Positions 1 through 11,443 are shown, counted from the first letter of the stretch. The stretch: DNA of 64,000 nucleotides from Zoroaster sp. YZ-2022 (GCA_029582265.1 CM055819.1:33036967-33100966), one strand, 5' to 3'. Notes: generated by a model not told the origin, from the letters alone. Translations and numbers: made by a program.

Positions 1-3000
1 CATAGTTAAGTCGCTTGAATGATTAAATAAAGTCATTTTATATACAAACTAGAAATGCTCACTTAATGCATTCCATCCTCTCATTCAACTTTTTCAAATA
101 TCTTTTTCTTTGTTGTGGAACACCTTGCTACACCTTTCATTGAGTATGAGGAATTTTCTCCCAGAAAAACAAATTCATCGGCCATTTTGAAATTTCTTTA
201 CAGTGAAAGACTCTTCCCGGGTAACCGTTAACACTTGAATGCGATTAGAACTAATCACGCTCGCTAGTTACCAGTGATAAAGCCTAACGAAAAACAGTGG
301 TTTGAATAAATGACGCCCTCATTATGTAGTGACCGGTCCGGATATAACGAGGTGGGGACGATTGAAGATACATTACATGTATCCGTGCTTGTACTGGCGG
401 ATAATGTCTTGGCGTGTGCGTAAGTTTCAGACATCAACATTAATGACAAAGATCTATGTGCGATATAAAACAAATATTGAGTGCCTTAAATTTGTCAATA
501 GTAACAATATAAAATCACTTAGTTAAATCTAGACTGTTCCATTTCACTCGACTACGACTCGTTGAATGGAACAGTAATATTGCAGATGTTACATCGTGAT
601 GATATCTCACTCATTGTACTCGATGGAATTTAATATTTGTTGACTGGAACATATCAATTATTAAATTCTTTATATTTATTCCATAGCAAACGTTGGTGAC
701 ATATCAACATTGTAGCAGTCATACAGATAGAAGAATGCTTTGATTTTGTGAATTGGTTCAACTGTGCAATTGATGTTTAATTCAAACTAAAAAAGAATTG
801 TTATTTCTTAGTTTTTTTTAACAGTGGGGGATCCATATGTGTGCTTTGCGGGTTGCGGGCCCTCGTTCAGAATGTAAATTATTATTTGTATTCAAATGTT
901 GGCGCCTGTTGGACGACAAAGCACAAGAAGTTACACTACCAAAAGGAGGAATATTCTTCCTCGTAGGCGTCATTAACTAAGTATTTTACGAATTATCGTT
1001 ACGTGAGTAAATGACTGAGTCTTGAGGTCAGTTGGCTACACAAAATATCTTGCATGAACAAAATAGTTGAAATAAAAACATTTTACGACTGAAAATTTAA
1101 ATCCCCCAAACTACGAGGCTCAATAGGGCGAGCGTGCCCAAGTTAAACTAGAGATTCGAGTTTGTCTTGACACAAACTCTAGGTGTTCGGGAGATGTAAA
1201 GGTCAAATTGGGGTCACCTTTTTATAAATATTTTTGGACAATTAACGATCAGTACAATGGTACAAAAATTGTGAATTTACCTCTTGTGGTTGTTGAAATA
1301 TGATTTTTTTAAATATTAAACTTTGACTTCTGGTTTGGACAGGAAGTAAGGTCAAATTGGGGTCACCTTTGTGTAAATATTTTTCGACAATTAACAATCT
1401 ATACAATGGTGCAAAAATGTCAATTTACATCTTGTGGTTGTTGAGATATGATTTTTGTTAAATATTAAACTTTGACTTCCGGTTTGGACAGGAAGTAAGG
1501 TCAAATTGGGGTCACCTTTTTGTAAATATTTTTGACAATTAACGATCTGTACAATGGTACAAAAATTGTGAATTTACCTCTTGTGGTTGTTGAGATATGA
1601 TTTTTTTTAAATATTAAACTTTGACTTTCGGTTTGGACAGGAAGTAAGGTCAAATTGGGGTCACCTTTGTGTAAATATTTTTCGACAATTAACAATCTAT
1701 ACAATGGTGCAAAAATGTGAATTTACCTCTTGTGGTTGTTGAGATATGATTTGATTAAATATTAAACTTTGACTTCCGGTTTGGATAGGAAGTAAGGTCA
1801 AATTGGGGTCACCTTTGTGTAAATATTTTTTGGCAATTAACGATGTGTACAATGGTGCAAAAATTGTGAATTTACCTCTTGTGGTTGTTGAGATATGATT
1901 TTATTAAATATTAAACTTTGACTTCCGGTTTGGACAGGAAGTAAGGTCAAATTGGGGTCATCTTTGTGTAAATATTTTTCGACAATTAACAATCTCTACA
2001 ATGGTGCAAAAAATCTCAATTTACCTCTTGTGGTTGTTGAGATATGATTTTTTTTAATTTTACACTTTGACTTCCGGTTTGGACAGGAAGTAAGGTCAAA
2101 TTGGGGTCACCTTTTTGTAAATATTTTTTGACAATTAATGATCTGTACAATGGTACAAAAATTGTGAATTTACCTCTTGTGGTTGTTGAGATATAATTTT
2201 TTTAAATATTAAACTTTGACTTCCGGTTTGGACAGAAGTTAAATTATTGGCCTTTTAAAAAAACTTTCGGCAGGGTGCGACCCCTGGCAAAATCCGGGAT
2301 CCGTCACTGTTAAATCTTATATGCATTTAACCTATTTGTGTATTATGTGTGTGGTTGTAGCATAGGAAAACCAAAACATATATAGTAGGTGTTTATTCTT
2401 TGGTATAATAAGGGAATTTGTAGACGGGTAATTTTAAACATAAGTTCTGATGAGTAAAGGATTGGACTACAAGTACGAATACTTGTATTTGTATTTGTGA
2501 GAACCGAGTCAATAAAAAGTACAAAAGAGTATTCACATTAGACCTGCAATAATTTTCGCATCTTGACTCGAATTTTCGAACGTATTCGACCCATTTCTGG
2601 TAGATTGGAATCCTGCATCAGTCAAACTTTTTTCATCAAAACTTAAAAGGGAGAGTATACCTCTGGTAATTAATCGATTACAAGATTGCCGAATTACAAT
2701 CTAAAAACAATACTCGATGTGAAGTTGGTGACGGTACCAAACATCCTGATAATTTATTCCGTCTAATATGCTGTCATTTGTGATAAAACGTGAAATGTTT
2801 TACAAATTGAAAATGGATCATGGCCGTGATCTATTTTCCACATTAGAATGAATTCAAACACTATTTGTTTATGTTAATGACACAATGAAATGAGCTGAAA
2901 CTTTAACAGGTTTGTTTATGTACATCTCTCTTGATTAAAGTATGGATGTATTTAAACACATTTTACCAATGGTGTACAATTCCTTAAAATAAATCATAGT

Positions 3001-3057
3001 TTCAGCTAGGGGTGAAAAAGGGAAATACCGGTTCAGTAGATCTGGAATTAAATTTAA
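1..3057 (+). repeat. Truncated tail of a third lectin-array unit
   Basis: Bases 1 to about 3057 align nearly base for base with 7641-9622 and 13059-14890, which are the downstream parts of the two full lectin units. Position 1 corresponds to a point about 690 bp past the lectin stop codon, so a further lectin gene is expected just left of the window. This copy differs by a 149-bp minisatellite (about 1200-2235) that the other two lack. Similarity stops abruptly near 3057, before the transporter-exon fragment found at the end of the next unit. No gene is seen in this stretch. Confidence 0.85.
1200..2235. repeat. 149-bp minisatellite, about 7 copies
   Basis: A unit of about 149 bp beginning GGTCAAATTGGGGTCACC recurs near 1200, 1349, 1498, 1647, 1796, 1944 and 2093. 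Each copy ends with a GGTTTGGACAGGAAGTAAG-type stretch, and copies differ by scattered substitutions. The array interrupts a dispersed repeat (GCGAGCGTGCCCAAGTTAAA ... TTATTGGC) that is continuous at 8780 and 14200, so it was gained in this unit only or lost from the others. Confidence 0.9.
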
Positions 3058-3675
3058 TGTCAAAGAGGGAGGGGCGTGACATCCCCCAATATAGATTTTC
3101 AGTCTGCAAATCTAGCCCCAGTAGGTACATAAAAACCACCAAATCAAGTCATCGAAGCAGGCTTGTATTTTGTGTGCCCGAGGTGATTTAATTTCAGGTG
3201 GAAATTTCTAACGCCTATCCCCCACTCCATCTGTGATTTTTTTTGGGGAAACTGTTTACGCATACCCAATTCTCAAAATATTATCACGCCTACCCCCCCC
3301 CCCCCCCCCCCGTCAAGTGATTTTGAAGGTTCTGAATTTTTGGACCACTGCTGAAGTTAGTTGGCAAATTGGCTTCAATTCCCAACCCCGCTGAAGATTA
3401 TGCCTTCGCTACGCGGCACTGGTGAATTAGTCATTCATTAAATAGGATTATTTTTCAAAAATATTTAAAAAAATAATTCTTAAATGAAAAATTCCATTGC
3501 CATCTCACGAATTGGCACCTATACCGGAATGTGAATCCGTTACTGATGTGGTAAAATTATTTATACCCGTTAGTAGGGCAAAATGTATTTAATTTATTTA
3601 TTGAATTAAATGTAATATTTTCTTGACTGTTTCACCTGTTGATATTTAGAACAATTTGTTTTCGTGTAATATGTA
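3058..3675. other. Junction between array units, no gene seen
   Basis: This stretch has no counterpart at the end of the other units. It contains a C homopolymer at about 3294-3312 and AT-rich sequence, with no open frame of note. It is where the truncated unit gives way to the next full unit. Confidence 0.6.
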
Positions 3676-4035
3676 TTAAAGGGAAGGTACAACATTGACC
3701 ATGTTGACAAAACTATGGCTTCTATGAATCATGATATACATTAACAACCAGCCTGTGAAAGTTTAAGCTCTAGCGTATAGTCTAAATGATGAAAAAAAAA
3801 TGAAAAACATTTACAATATAAACAGAAAACACATGGAGCAATATGTTGCCGTCTGCAAATTTGTGTAAAATATGCATAAAACAAGTATTCGTGTTTTCTC
3901 TGATATGAAATTACTTTAGACAGAATACTTGTTCAAGATGATTGGTACCTTGACCAACTTCATATGAATTTAGCTTTCAGATAACCATTTTGTTATTTTG
4001 CAATCAGATTTACCAATGTTGTATCTTCCCTTTAA
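3676..4035. mobile_element. TTAA-flanked miniature element, family B
   Basis: The element starts TTAAAGGGAAGGTACAACAT and ends with a reverse-complement-like ACCAATGTTGTATCTTCCC then TTTAA, flanked by TTAA on both sides; length about 360 bp. The middle carries CAACCAGCCTGTGAAAGTTT, also present in related copies at 18850, 23640 and 52620. It has no coding capacity. TTAA ends suggest mobilisation by a piggyBac-type transposase (inference). The first 80 bp of this family is the seed of the large minisatellite at 53-55.5 kb. Confidence 0.7.
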
Positions 4036-5162
4036 GGATTACCAACTTCCAAATAAAGTTAGTAGTTTTGCGGTGTCACCACATGAAGTACTCTATTTTA
4101 AAACCCTCAAACGAGGGACCTTTTTGGTCGTAACGCAAATGCGTGACCATGTCAGAAACATCTGACACACGGTTTTAATAAGTTAAGAGGGTTTCTTTGG
4201 CATTTCCCCAACGATTTTGTTATCTAATTGTGTTGTTTACATGTCTAGGTATTGCGGGAATTAATTTAAACTTATTTGTTTGCAAAAAAAAAAAATAATA
4301 ATAATTAATTGAAAAAATTATTAAATTGCTTTTAATTAGTTCAAAATAAAATGAAACAAAAGAACAAAAAAATTGACAACGAATTGTTTGCTTTTTCTGT
4401 TTTGATTATTATTTTATGGATGCCAAAACAGTATTATAACGACAACAAGAAGTATAAAAAAATATAAAAGTGAAAGTTATAATATCACAGAAAAAAATGT
4501 ACGGAGCCTGAAGGGTCACGTAAAAAAACATTGTCATGTGCACGCCAAAATAATCTCATGCGCCCCCCACACAAAATTGTATTTTCCTTTGGCATGGCCC
4601 TCCTTGTAGCATGCAAGCCAAGCCACATGGTTTATTACACAACTGTTTATTGTGCAACATTGTGCAAGCTATTGTCACAAGCCCCTGTAATAAACTTAGA
4701 AACCTGGCACAATTGTTTACATACTTGAAACAAGCCACATGCCCACTCTAGTACATGTATGTCTTGAAAGAAAGGGTGGGGGGTGGGGGGGGGGCATTAC
4801 AACTTACACTGTCGGCAAGAGATCAAAAGATAATTATCTACTACTAGCCCAGTGACTGAACAGATGGTTCCACTTATCACTGGTCAAGTTCGAAGTGTAT
4901 TCAATTCCCCATGCATCCAACATGCATTGATGTTGTACACAGAGCATGCTGTCAAAATGTGTGCACAAACCATACTGGCAGAATTTTTCGATGCCCCTCC
5001 CGACAACGTCACTGACTCCTGTTGAATGAAACCCCCTGTAGGATGTGTGTTATGGTCCAGCTTGAGATATCATTGACTGATAAGTGGGTGGTGTTTATTA
5101 TTTGTTTAGGGGAACGAAAATACTGACTTGTGGATGAGAATTCATCCATCGTACCTCGTTTA
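4036..5162. other. 1.06-kb segment present only in the left full unit
   Basis: After CTCTATTTTA (about 4099) this unit continues for about 1.06 kb, while the right unit passes directly from the same motif (about 10778) to AAGTTATGGTCTG, which here appears only at 5163. The short shared TTTAA at the joint fits a microhomology deletion in the right unit or an insertion here. It holds AT-rich stretches, G runs near 4780 and no convincing gene. Confidence 0.6.
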
Positions 5163-5226
5163 AGTTATGGTCTGATAAAACCTTTGATTATCTCAACGTA
5201 TGACTCAGTATCATGATCTGGCCGTC

Positions 5227-5610
5227 TTAAAGAGACAGTATTGTCATGATCAGACCAGACTTTCAACAGGACATTGAATCAGTGTCCTCGTTTAAGATGA
5301 ACACAATGAACAACATTTATGCAGCAGCAACGGTAATATGACCTTCACATAATAATAATAATAATGTATAGATTTATATAGCGCACGTATCCACCAACTA
5401 AGTGGCGCTCAAGGCGCATTATATTATTATCCCTGCTCATAAGGCTCATAAGGCTCATAAATCATTCCTGAAACCATCTCAGCTCCCTGGGGAGTATACA
5501 GCTCAATTGCTGCCATTTCTAGGTCGGGTATTATATTCAGTCACTGAGTTAATCTAAAACTTGTTCTCCGATTCCATGCCCTGTTGATCTTGACGATATT
5601 GCCCCTTTAA
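5227..5610. mobile_element. TTAA foldback element, family A, with nested SINE
   Basis: The element has TTAA at both ends (5227-5230, 5607-5610) and imperfect inverted arms (AGACAGTATTGTCATGATCA against TGATCTTGACGATATTGCCC). A SINE fragment lies in its centre at 5349-5522. The paralogous copy at 10842-11053 has no SINE and reads straight through the insertion point (CTTCACATGTCGGGTATT), so the SINE probably landed after the array duplicated. Confidence 0.85.
5349..5522 (-). mobile_element. 5'-truncated tRNA-type SINE (family 1)
   Basis: Read on the minus strand this is the 3' half of the common SINE of the window: GCAGCAATTGAGCTGTATAC, then ATGCGCCTTGAGC, then a GCGCTATATAAAT box and an (ATT)n tail. 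The tRNA-like head is missing. It is nested in a family A element. Confidence 0.85.
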
Positions 5611-6018
5611 GTGGATGCCGGATTCTTGTAAATGAGGCTGATTATGGTGAAGACAGTCAGATCATACAGATCGAAACGTCGACAGAATTTACTTTCACGT
5701 GGTGTAACCGTTAGTCGTTCGTATAAACAAAGCAATGCATTGTGGTGACATAATAAATCAATACATTACTTCAGACAAGTTAGATTGAGAAAGATTTATT
5801 TCTTACAGATATATGGATGACGCCATTTTGGCTTTGCGCTGCTCGCTTACTCAACTTCATCCCCAGCGTTCACAAAAGAGTTTAGCTCTTGTCCTCACTG
5901 ACATTTTAACAAATCCTTGGCAGTTGACATGGCAACTATAATTGTTTAGGTCTATTGTTGTATCAATTGTGTGTGTCGTTTTGTGTATTCGAGATCTTTC
6001 AAATGTTTCACCGAACCG

Positions 6019-6025
6019 TATAAAT
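6019..6025 (+). promoter_or_regulatory. Possible TATA box of lectin gene A
   Basis: A TATAAAT sequence lies about 200 bp upstream of the ATG and is repeated at the same place in unit B (11444-11450). The region around it is identical in both units, and a diverged copy of the same promoter region survives at 9803-10480. Placement is inferred from sequence only. Confidence 0.35.
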
Positions 6026-6219
6026 CACTGCGCAAGGATTATATTAATCGATAGATCGTGCCTCGAAAAATATCAATAAATACTAATAAGAGCAATAAAA
6101 ACAGGTTCCAGGTGACGAGAGATGAAAATGCCATGGCTTTTGTCTTGATCACATCATCAATATAGGCCTACAGGAATATACGTCATTTGGAAGGAAGAAC
6201 TGCTGTATCACACATCGCA

Positions 6220-6951
6220 ATGATGTCGTGGCTTCAAATCACCAACGTCGTTCTGATTCACTTCTTGATAATGATGAGATTTCAAAGCTTTTTTGCTTAC
6301 ACCTCCTGCCCACCTGGCTGGGTGAAATGGCGTCGGTCTTGTTACATCATACTCCCTAACACCATGAATTGGGTGAACGCCAATGAGACTTGTATCCAGC
6401 TAGGAAGCCAGCTTAGTGTGCCAAATTCACGACAAGAAAACGACGTCATCTTGGGATATACTGATGGTATCTCATTCTGGATCGGCTGTACAGATGTTGT
6501 CCAAGAAGGTGTCTGGTTGTGTGGGGGTCAGCCTGCAAGCTTCACCAACTGGTACCCCAACAATCCACATAACGACAGCCTGCTTAACTGTGCCCGAATT
6601 ATGGGCAATCCCCCAGGAAAGTGGTCTGATTCTGTGAAGTGCGATACATTCCACCGCAAATTGGCTGCCTGCGAAATGGACGTCTCTACCTTGCCGGTCT
6701 ACCACACCCTGACCGGTCCCGATGGGCGTGTCTCTCAACAGTGCCTCCTCCATCACGACATCAACAACCTTGCAGTAGAGGGCGTGCTTGCTTGTGGCAG
6801 GGCGTGTACATCAGATCCTCGATGTCACTCCTTTAATGTTTGGCAGAGCAGTAAGAAAGAGAAGAAATGTCAACTTAATGACGTCACCCGTCTTGAGGCT
6901 GATCATACCGACTTCAAGGTTACTGATGGTTGCTACTACTTTGACTTGTAG
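6220..6951 (+). CDS. Secreted C-type lectin with PAN-like domain (copy A)
   Basis: A single-exon gene of 243 codons. The frame is open upstream only from a TTG, so I start at the ATG at 6220, which has a purine at -3; a second ATG follows at once. Residues 1-26 form a hydrophobic signal peptide with likely cleavage after FFA. A C-type lectin domain covers about 30-151, with paired cysteines, the WIG core motif and WSD in place of WND. The usual EPN or QPD sugar motif is replaced by NPH, so calcium-dependent sugar binding is uncertain. Residues about 160-240 look like a PAN/apple domain: six or so cysteines with a CHSFN core. There is no membrane anchor, so the product is probably secreted and may recognise glycans or microbial surfaces (family knowledge, not shown here). 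It differs from copy B by one residue (Arg versus Gly at 201). Confidence 0.88.
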   Translation: MMSWLQITNVVLIHFLIMMRFQSFFAYTSCPPGWVKWRRSCYIILPNTMNWVNANETCIQLGSQLSVPNSRQENDVILGYTDGISFWIGCTDVVQEGVWLCGGQPASFTNWYPNNPHNDSLLNCARIMGNPPGKWSDSVKCDTFHRKLAACEMDVSTLPVYHTLTGPDGRVSQQCLLHHDINNLAVEGVLACGRACTSDPRCHSFNVWQSSKKEKKCQLNDVTRLEADHTDFKVTDGCYYFDL

Positions 6952-7197
6952 ATATCTGGAATGACTGACATAAATGTGTAGACAATTACTATTACCGCCA
7001 TGCAGTTCGCTTTTGTTTTAGTTTGAACCTCATCAAAGTAAGAACTGTACATCTTCATACCACAGAAGCAAGCAGACTGTTACACATCTTATATGTATAC
7101 TTATTTCAAACTCTGATGAACTCGACGTGACGTCATCTAAATCAAACTCAGTCTCATACAACGATGAATTCAACAGGTATTGCATCTTTAATCTTAC

Positions 7198-7203
7198 AAT
7201 AAA
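7198..7203 (+). terminator. Polyadenylation signal of lectin gene A
   Basis: AATAAA lies about 245 bp after the lectin stop codon, and the same motif is kept in unit B at 12624-12629. No closer canonical signal is seen. Confidence 0.55.
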
Positions 7204-9687
7204 TGAATTATAGACTCTTAAGAGTAAGTTGTATTATTGGATTTTAATTTTAACTAAATGTGAAGACGGTGATTTTGTGCTACGGTGAAAGTATTACATC
7301 TGAGTGTAATATAGGTAATAGGCTTTTGTAATTATATATTATCTCACACACTGATCCCTGCCATTCAGTTGATCTGCATGGTAAAACATACATCACTTAC
7401 CATCATATAGTTTTACCTTTTTACGTCGGCGCTATATTCAAAGTACTACATACTGCTTACCAGCAGCACTGAATCCAAAATAAGGTTGCAATCCGATAAA
7501 CTCACTGGTGTTATCTAAGACTATCCATTTCGTACGCACCGTAGCCCTCTAGCGGTGAAACGCACTTCTACCGTGAGTTCGGGAATTCCGCGGTGCAATT
7601 TTACGGTCCGTTTTCATACAGACGTATGGAATGATATCGCATAGTTAAGTCGCTTGAATGGTTAAATAAAGTCATTTTATATTCAAACTAGAAATGCCCA
7701 CTACTGCATTCCATCCTCATTCAACTTTTTCAAATATCTTTTCCTTTGTTGATGGAACACCTTGCTACACCTTTCATTGAGTATGAGGAATTTTCTACCA
7801 GAAAAACAAATTCATCGGCCATTTTGAAATTTCTTTACAGTGAAAGACTCTTCCCGGGTAACCGTTAACACTTGAATGCGAATGGAACCAATCGCGCTCG
7901 CTATAGTTACCAGTGATAAAGCCTAACGAAAACAGTGGTTTGAATAAATGACGCCCTCATTATGTCGTGACCGGTCCGGATACAACGAGGTGGGGACGAT
8001 TGAAGATACATTACATGTATCCGTGTTTGTAATGGCGGATAATGTCTTGGCGTGTGCGTAAGTTTCGGACATCAACATTAATGACAAAGATCTATGTGTG
8101 ACATAAAACAAATATTGAGTGCCTTAAATTTGTCAATAGTAACAATATAAAATCACTTAGTTAAATCTAGACTGTTCCATTTCACTCGACTACGACTCGT
8201 TGAATGGAACAGTAATATTGCAGATGTTATATCGTAATGATATCTCACTCATTGTACTCGATGGAATTTAATATTTGTTGACTGGAACATATCAATTATT
8301 AAATTCTTTATATTTATTCCATAGCAAACGTTGGTGACATATCGACATTGTAGCAGTCATACAGATAGTAGAATGCTTTGATTTTGTGAATTGGTTCAAC
8401 TGTGCAATTGATGTTTAATTCAAACTAAAAAAGAATTGTTATATCTTAGTTTTTTTTTAAACAGTGGGAATCCATATGTGTGCTTTGCGGGTTGCGGGCC
8501 CTCGTTCAGGATGTAAATTATTATTTGTATTCAAATGTTGGCGCCTGTTGGACGACAAAGCCCAAGAAGTTACACTACCAAAAGGAGGAATATTCTTCCT
8601 CGTATGTGTCATTAATTAAGTATTTTACGAATTATCGTTACGTGAGTAAATGACCGAGTCTTGAGGTCAGTTGGTTACGCAAAATATCTTGCATGAACAA
8701 AATAGGAGAAATAAAAACATTTTACGACTGAAAATTTAAATCCCCCAAACTACGAGGCTCAATAGGGCGAGCGTGCCCAAGTTTTTTATTGGCTTTTTTA
8801 AAACTTTCGGCAGGGTGCGATCGCAGGCAAAATCCTGGATCCGTCACTGTTAAATCTTATGCATTTAACCTATTTGTGTATTATGTGTGTGGTTGTAGCT
8901 ATAGGAAAACCAAAACATATAATAGTGGGTGTTTATTCTTTGGTATAAAAGGAATTTGTAGACGGGTACATTTAAATTGAAGTTCTGATGAGTAAAGGAT
9001 TGGACTACAAGTACGAATACTTGTATTTGTATTCGTGAGAACCGAGTATATAAAAAGTACAAAAGAGTATTCATATTTTAATAAATGTCATTGCATTTTA
9101 AAACAAACACCTGTAATCATTTTTGCATTTTGACTCGAATTTTCGAACGTATTCGGCCCATTTCTGGTAGATTGGAATCTTGCATCAGTCAACCTTTTTT
9201 CATCAAAACCTAAAAGGGAGTGTACACCTCTGGTAATTAATCGATTACAAGATTGCCGAATTATAATCTAAAAACAATACTCGGTGTGAAGTTGCAGACG
9301 GTACCAAACATCCTGATAATTTATTCCGTCTAATATGCTGTCATTTGTGATAAAACGTGAAATGTTTTACCAATTTTAAAATGGATCATGGCCGTGATCT
9401 ATTTTCCACATTAGAATGAATTCAAACACTATTTTTTATGTTAATGACACAATGAAATAAGCTGAAACTTTAACAGGTTTGTTTATGTACATCTCTCTTG
9501 ATTAAAGTATGGATGTATTTAAAAACATTTTACCAATGGTGTACAATTCCTTAAAATAAATAATAGTTTCAGCTAGGGGTGAAAAAGGGAAATACTGGTT
9601 CAGTAGATCTAGAATTAAATTGAATGATCTCATGTTACATTATTCTATTTATTCATCAATATATAAATAAATACAATTACAAGGCAA

Positions 9688-9802
9688 TTATGATGGAATG
9701 TGTGATATATTGCCCGTTATTGTGGATACGCAGCTGACTGCTGGAGAGGAACCTAGGGCGTAGTTCAGTAGATACGCGGTAGCCGTACCCGTGGTTAGAC
9801 CG
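9688..9802 (-). pseudogene. Orphan fragment of the last SLC29A4-like exon
   Basis: These 115 bases match 14961-15075, the 3' part of the final exon of the transporter gene. On the minus strand they still read in frame to the same TAA, with a few changes. Similarity stops at 9802, in the middle of the exon, so the copy lacks the splice acceptor and first codons and cannot be spliced in the normal way. It marks the breakpoint of the tandem duplication that made the lectin array. A poly(A) motif just downstream is also duplicated. Confidence 0.88.
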
Positions 9803-10480
9803 TTCGTAAAACAATCACCATCAAAGCTTTATGTCTGATTATACAAAGCAATATATTTTGGTAACATAATAAATCAATACATTTTTTCAAATAAGTTAAA
9901 TTGAGAAAGATTTATTTCTTATAGATAGATCGAGCAGTCTAAAGTGAATGCAGAAATGTCAATCTCACCTTGACCAATTAAGCTGAAACTCTCACAAGTT
10001 AATTTTTGTGCAAAAGGGCGAGGCATAACGAAAAAAAAAAAAATGCTCAAAATAGGATTTCACTGAATTCATAATCATACCTGTAAGCCTGCATGGGTTG
10101 TCGTATATATCTTTATAATGCACTGGTTTAGCTTTATAAAATGCCTCAGATTGCATCATAGAGCATCTCAAACCCTACAGCTTCCGGGGCCTTTGGGCGG
10201 GCCCAAAATCCCGACCAGTTTTGGCTTTGTGCAACACGCTTGCCTAGATGACTTTACCCACAGTGTTCACAGTATATTTTATCCCTTGTCCTCACTGCAG
10301 ACCACTATTTAACAAAACCTTGGCAGTTGACATCGCTACTATAATGGTAGGCCTATTGTTGTGTGTGTCGTTGGCATGGTACTTAAATTTAATTTCGAGA
10401 AGATCTTTCAAATGTTTCACCGAACAGTGAATCACCGCGACAGGAATATTACAAAATATCTTACCTTGAAAAATATCAAT
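9803..10480 (+). pseudogene. Diverged copy of the lectin promoter region without its gene
   Basis: Segments here resemble the region upstream of the lectin genes: 9840-9930 matches about 5725-5815 (ACATAATAAATCAATACAT...), and 10270-10480 matches about 5880-6078 (CTTGGCAGTTGACAT, GATCTTTCAAATGTTTCACC, GAAAAATATCAAT). The resemblance is clearly weaker than between units A and B, extra sequence is inserted at about 9930-10230, and no lectin coding sequence follows. It looks like the remnant of an older lectin copy. Confidence 0.6.
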
Positions 10481-10489
10481 GTCATGAGA

Positions 10490-10715
10490 AAAGTGTGAAA
10501 AAAACATCCACGATATTAACAGAAAACACATGGAGCTAAACGTTTTGTGTATGAATGTGCTTAAAAGTGTTCTTGTTTTCTATGAGAGTACTTCAGACAG
10601 AATACTTGTTCAAGATGATTGGTACCTTGACCAACTTCACATGAATTTAGCTTTCAGATAACCATTTTTTTAAATTTTGCAAATCAGATTTACCAATGTT
10701 GTATCTTCCCTTTAA
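10490..10715. mobile_element. Partial family B miniature element
   Basis: The sequence matches the right part of the element at 3676-4035 (ACAGAAAACACATGGAGC, GATTGGTACCTTGACCAACT) and ends at the same TTTAA (10711-10715). The left end is missing. Confidence 0.65.
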
Positions 10716-10841
10716 AGATTACCAAACAAATAAAGTTAGTAGTTTTGCGGTGGCACCACGTGAAGTACTCTATTTTAAGTTATGGTCTGATAAAACCTTT
10801 GATTATCTCAACGTATGACTCAGTATCATGATCTGGCCGTC

Positions 10842-11053
10842 TTAAAGAGACAGTATCGTCACGATCAGAGCAGACTTTCAACAGGACATTGAATCAGTGT
10901 CCTAGTTTAAGATGAACACAATGAACAATATTTATGCAGCAGCAACGGTAATATGACCTTCACATGTCGGGTATTATATTCAGTCACTGAGTTAATCTAA
11001 AACTAGCACTCCGATTCCATGCCCTGTTGATCTTGACGATATTGTCCCTTTAA
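10842..11053. mobile_element. TTAA foldback element, family A (empty of SINE)
   Basis: An uninterrupted copy with TTAA at 10842-10845 and 11050-11053 and inverted arms ACAGTATCGTCACGATCA and TGATCTTGACGATATTGTCC. It is paralogous to the copy at 5227-5610. Confidence 0.85.
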
Positions 11054-11443
11054 GTGGATGCCGGATTCTTGTAAATGAGGCTGATTATGGTGAAGACAGT
11101 CAGATCATACAGATCGAAACGTCGACAGAATTTACTTTCACGTGGTGTAACCGTTAGTCGTTCGTATAAACAAAGCAATGTATTGTGGTGACATAATAAA
11201 TCAATACATTACTTCAGACAAGTTAGATTGAGACAGATTTATTTCTTACATTTTGGCTTTGCGCTGCTCGCTTACTCAACTTCATCCCCAGCGTTCACAA
11301 AAGAGTTTAGCACTTGTCCTCACTGACATTTTAACAAATCCTTGGCAGTTGACATGGCAACTATAATTGTTTAGGTCTATTGTTGTATCAATTGTGTGTG
11401 TCGTTTTGTGTATTCGAGATCTTTCAAATGTTTCACCGAACCG

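Larger units (their letters stand above)
5163..9802 (+). repeat. Tandem array unit A (left full lectin unit)
   Basis: This segment is paralogous to 10779-15075 over its whole length. In order it carries a TTAA foldback element (with a nested SINE), a lectin promoter region, one lectin gene, a long non-coding tail, and a fragment of the last SLC29A4-like exon at 9688-9802. Similarity ends exactly inside that exon. The block from about 5890 to 7090 is almost identical between units, while the flanks show scattered substitutions and small indels. Confidence 0.88.

Noticed and set aside
6187..6219. Upstream extension of lectin A by 11 codons
   Set aside because: It begins with TTG, not ATG. The ATG at 6220 starts directly before a good signal peptide.
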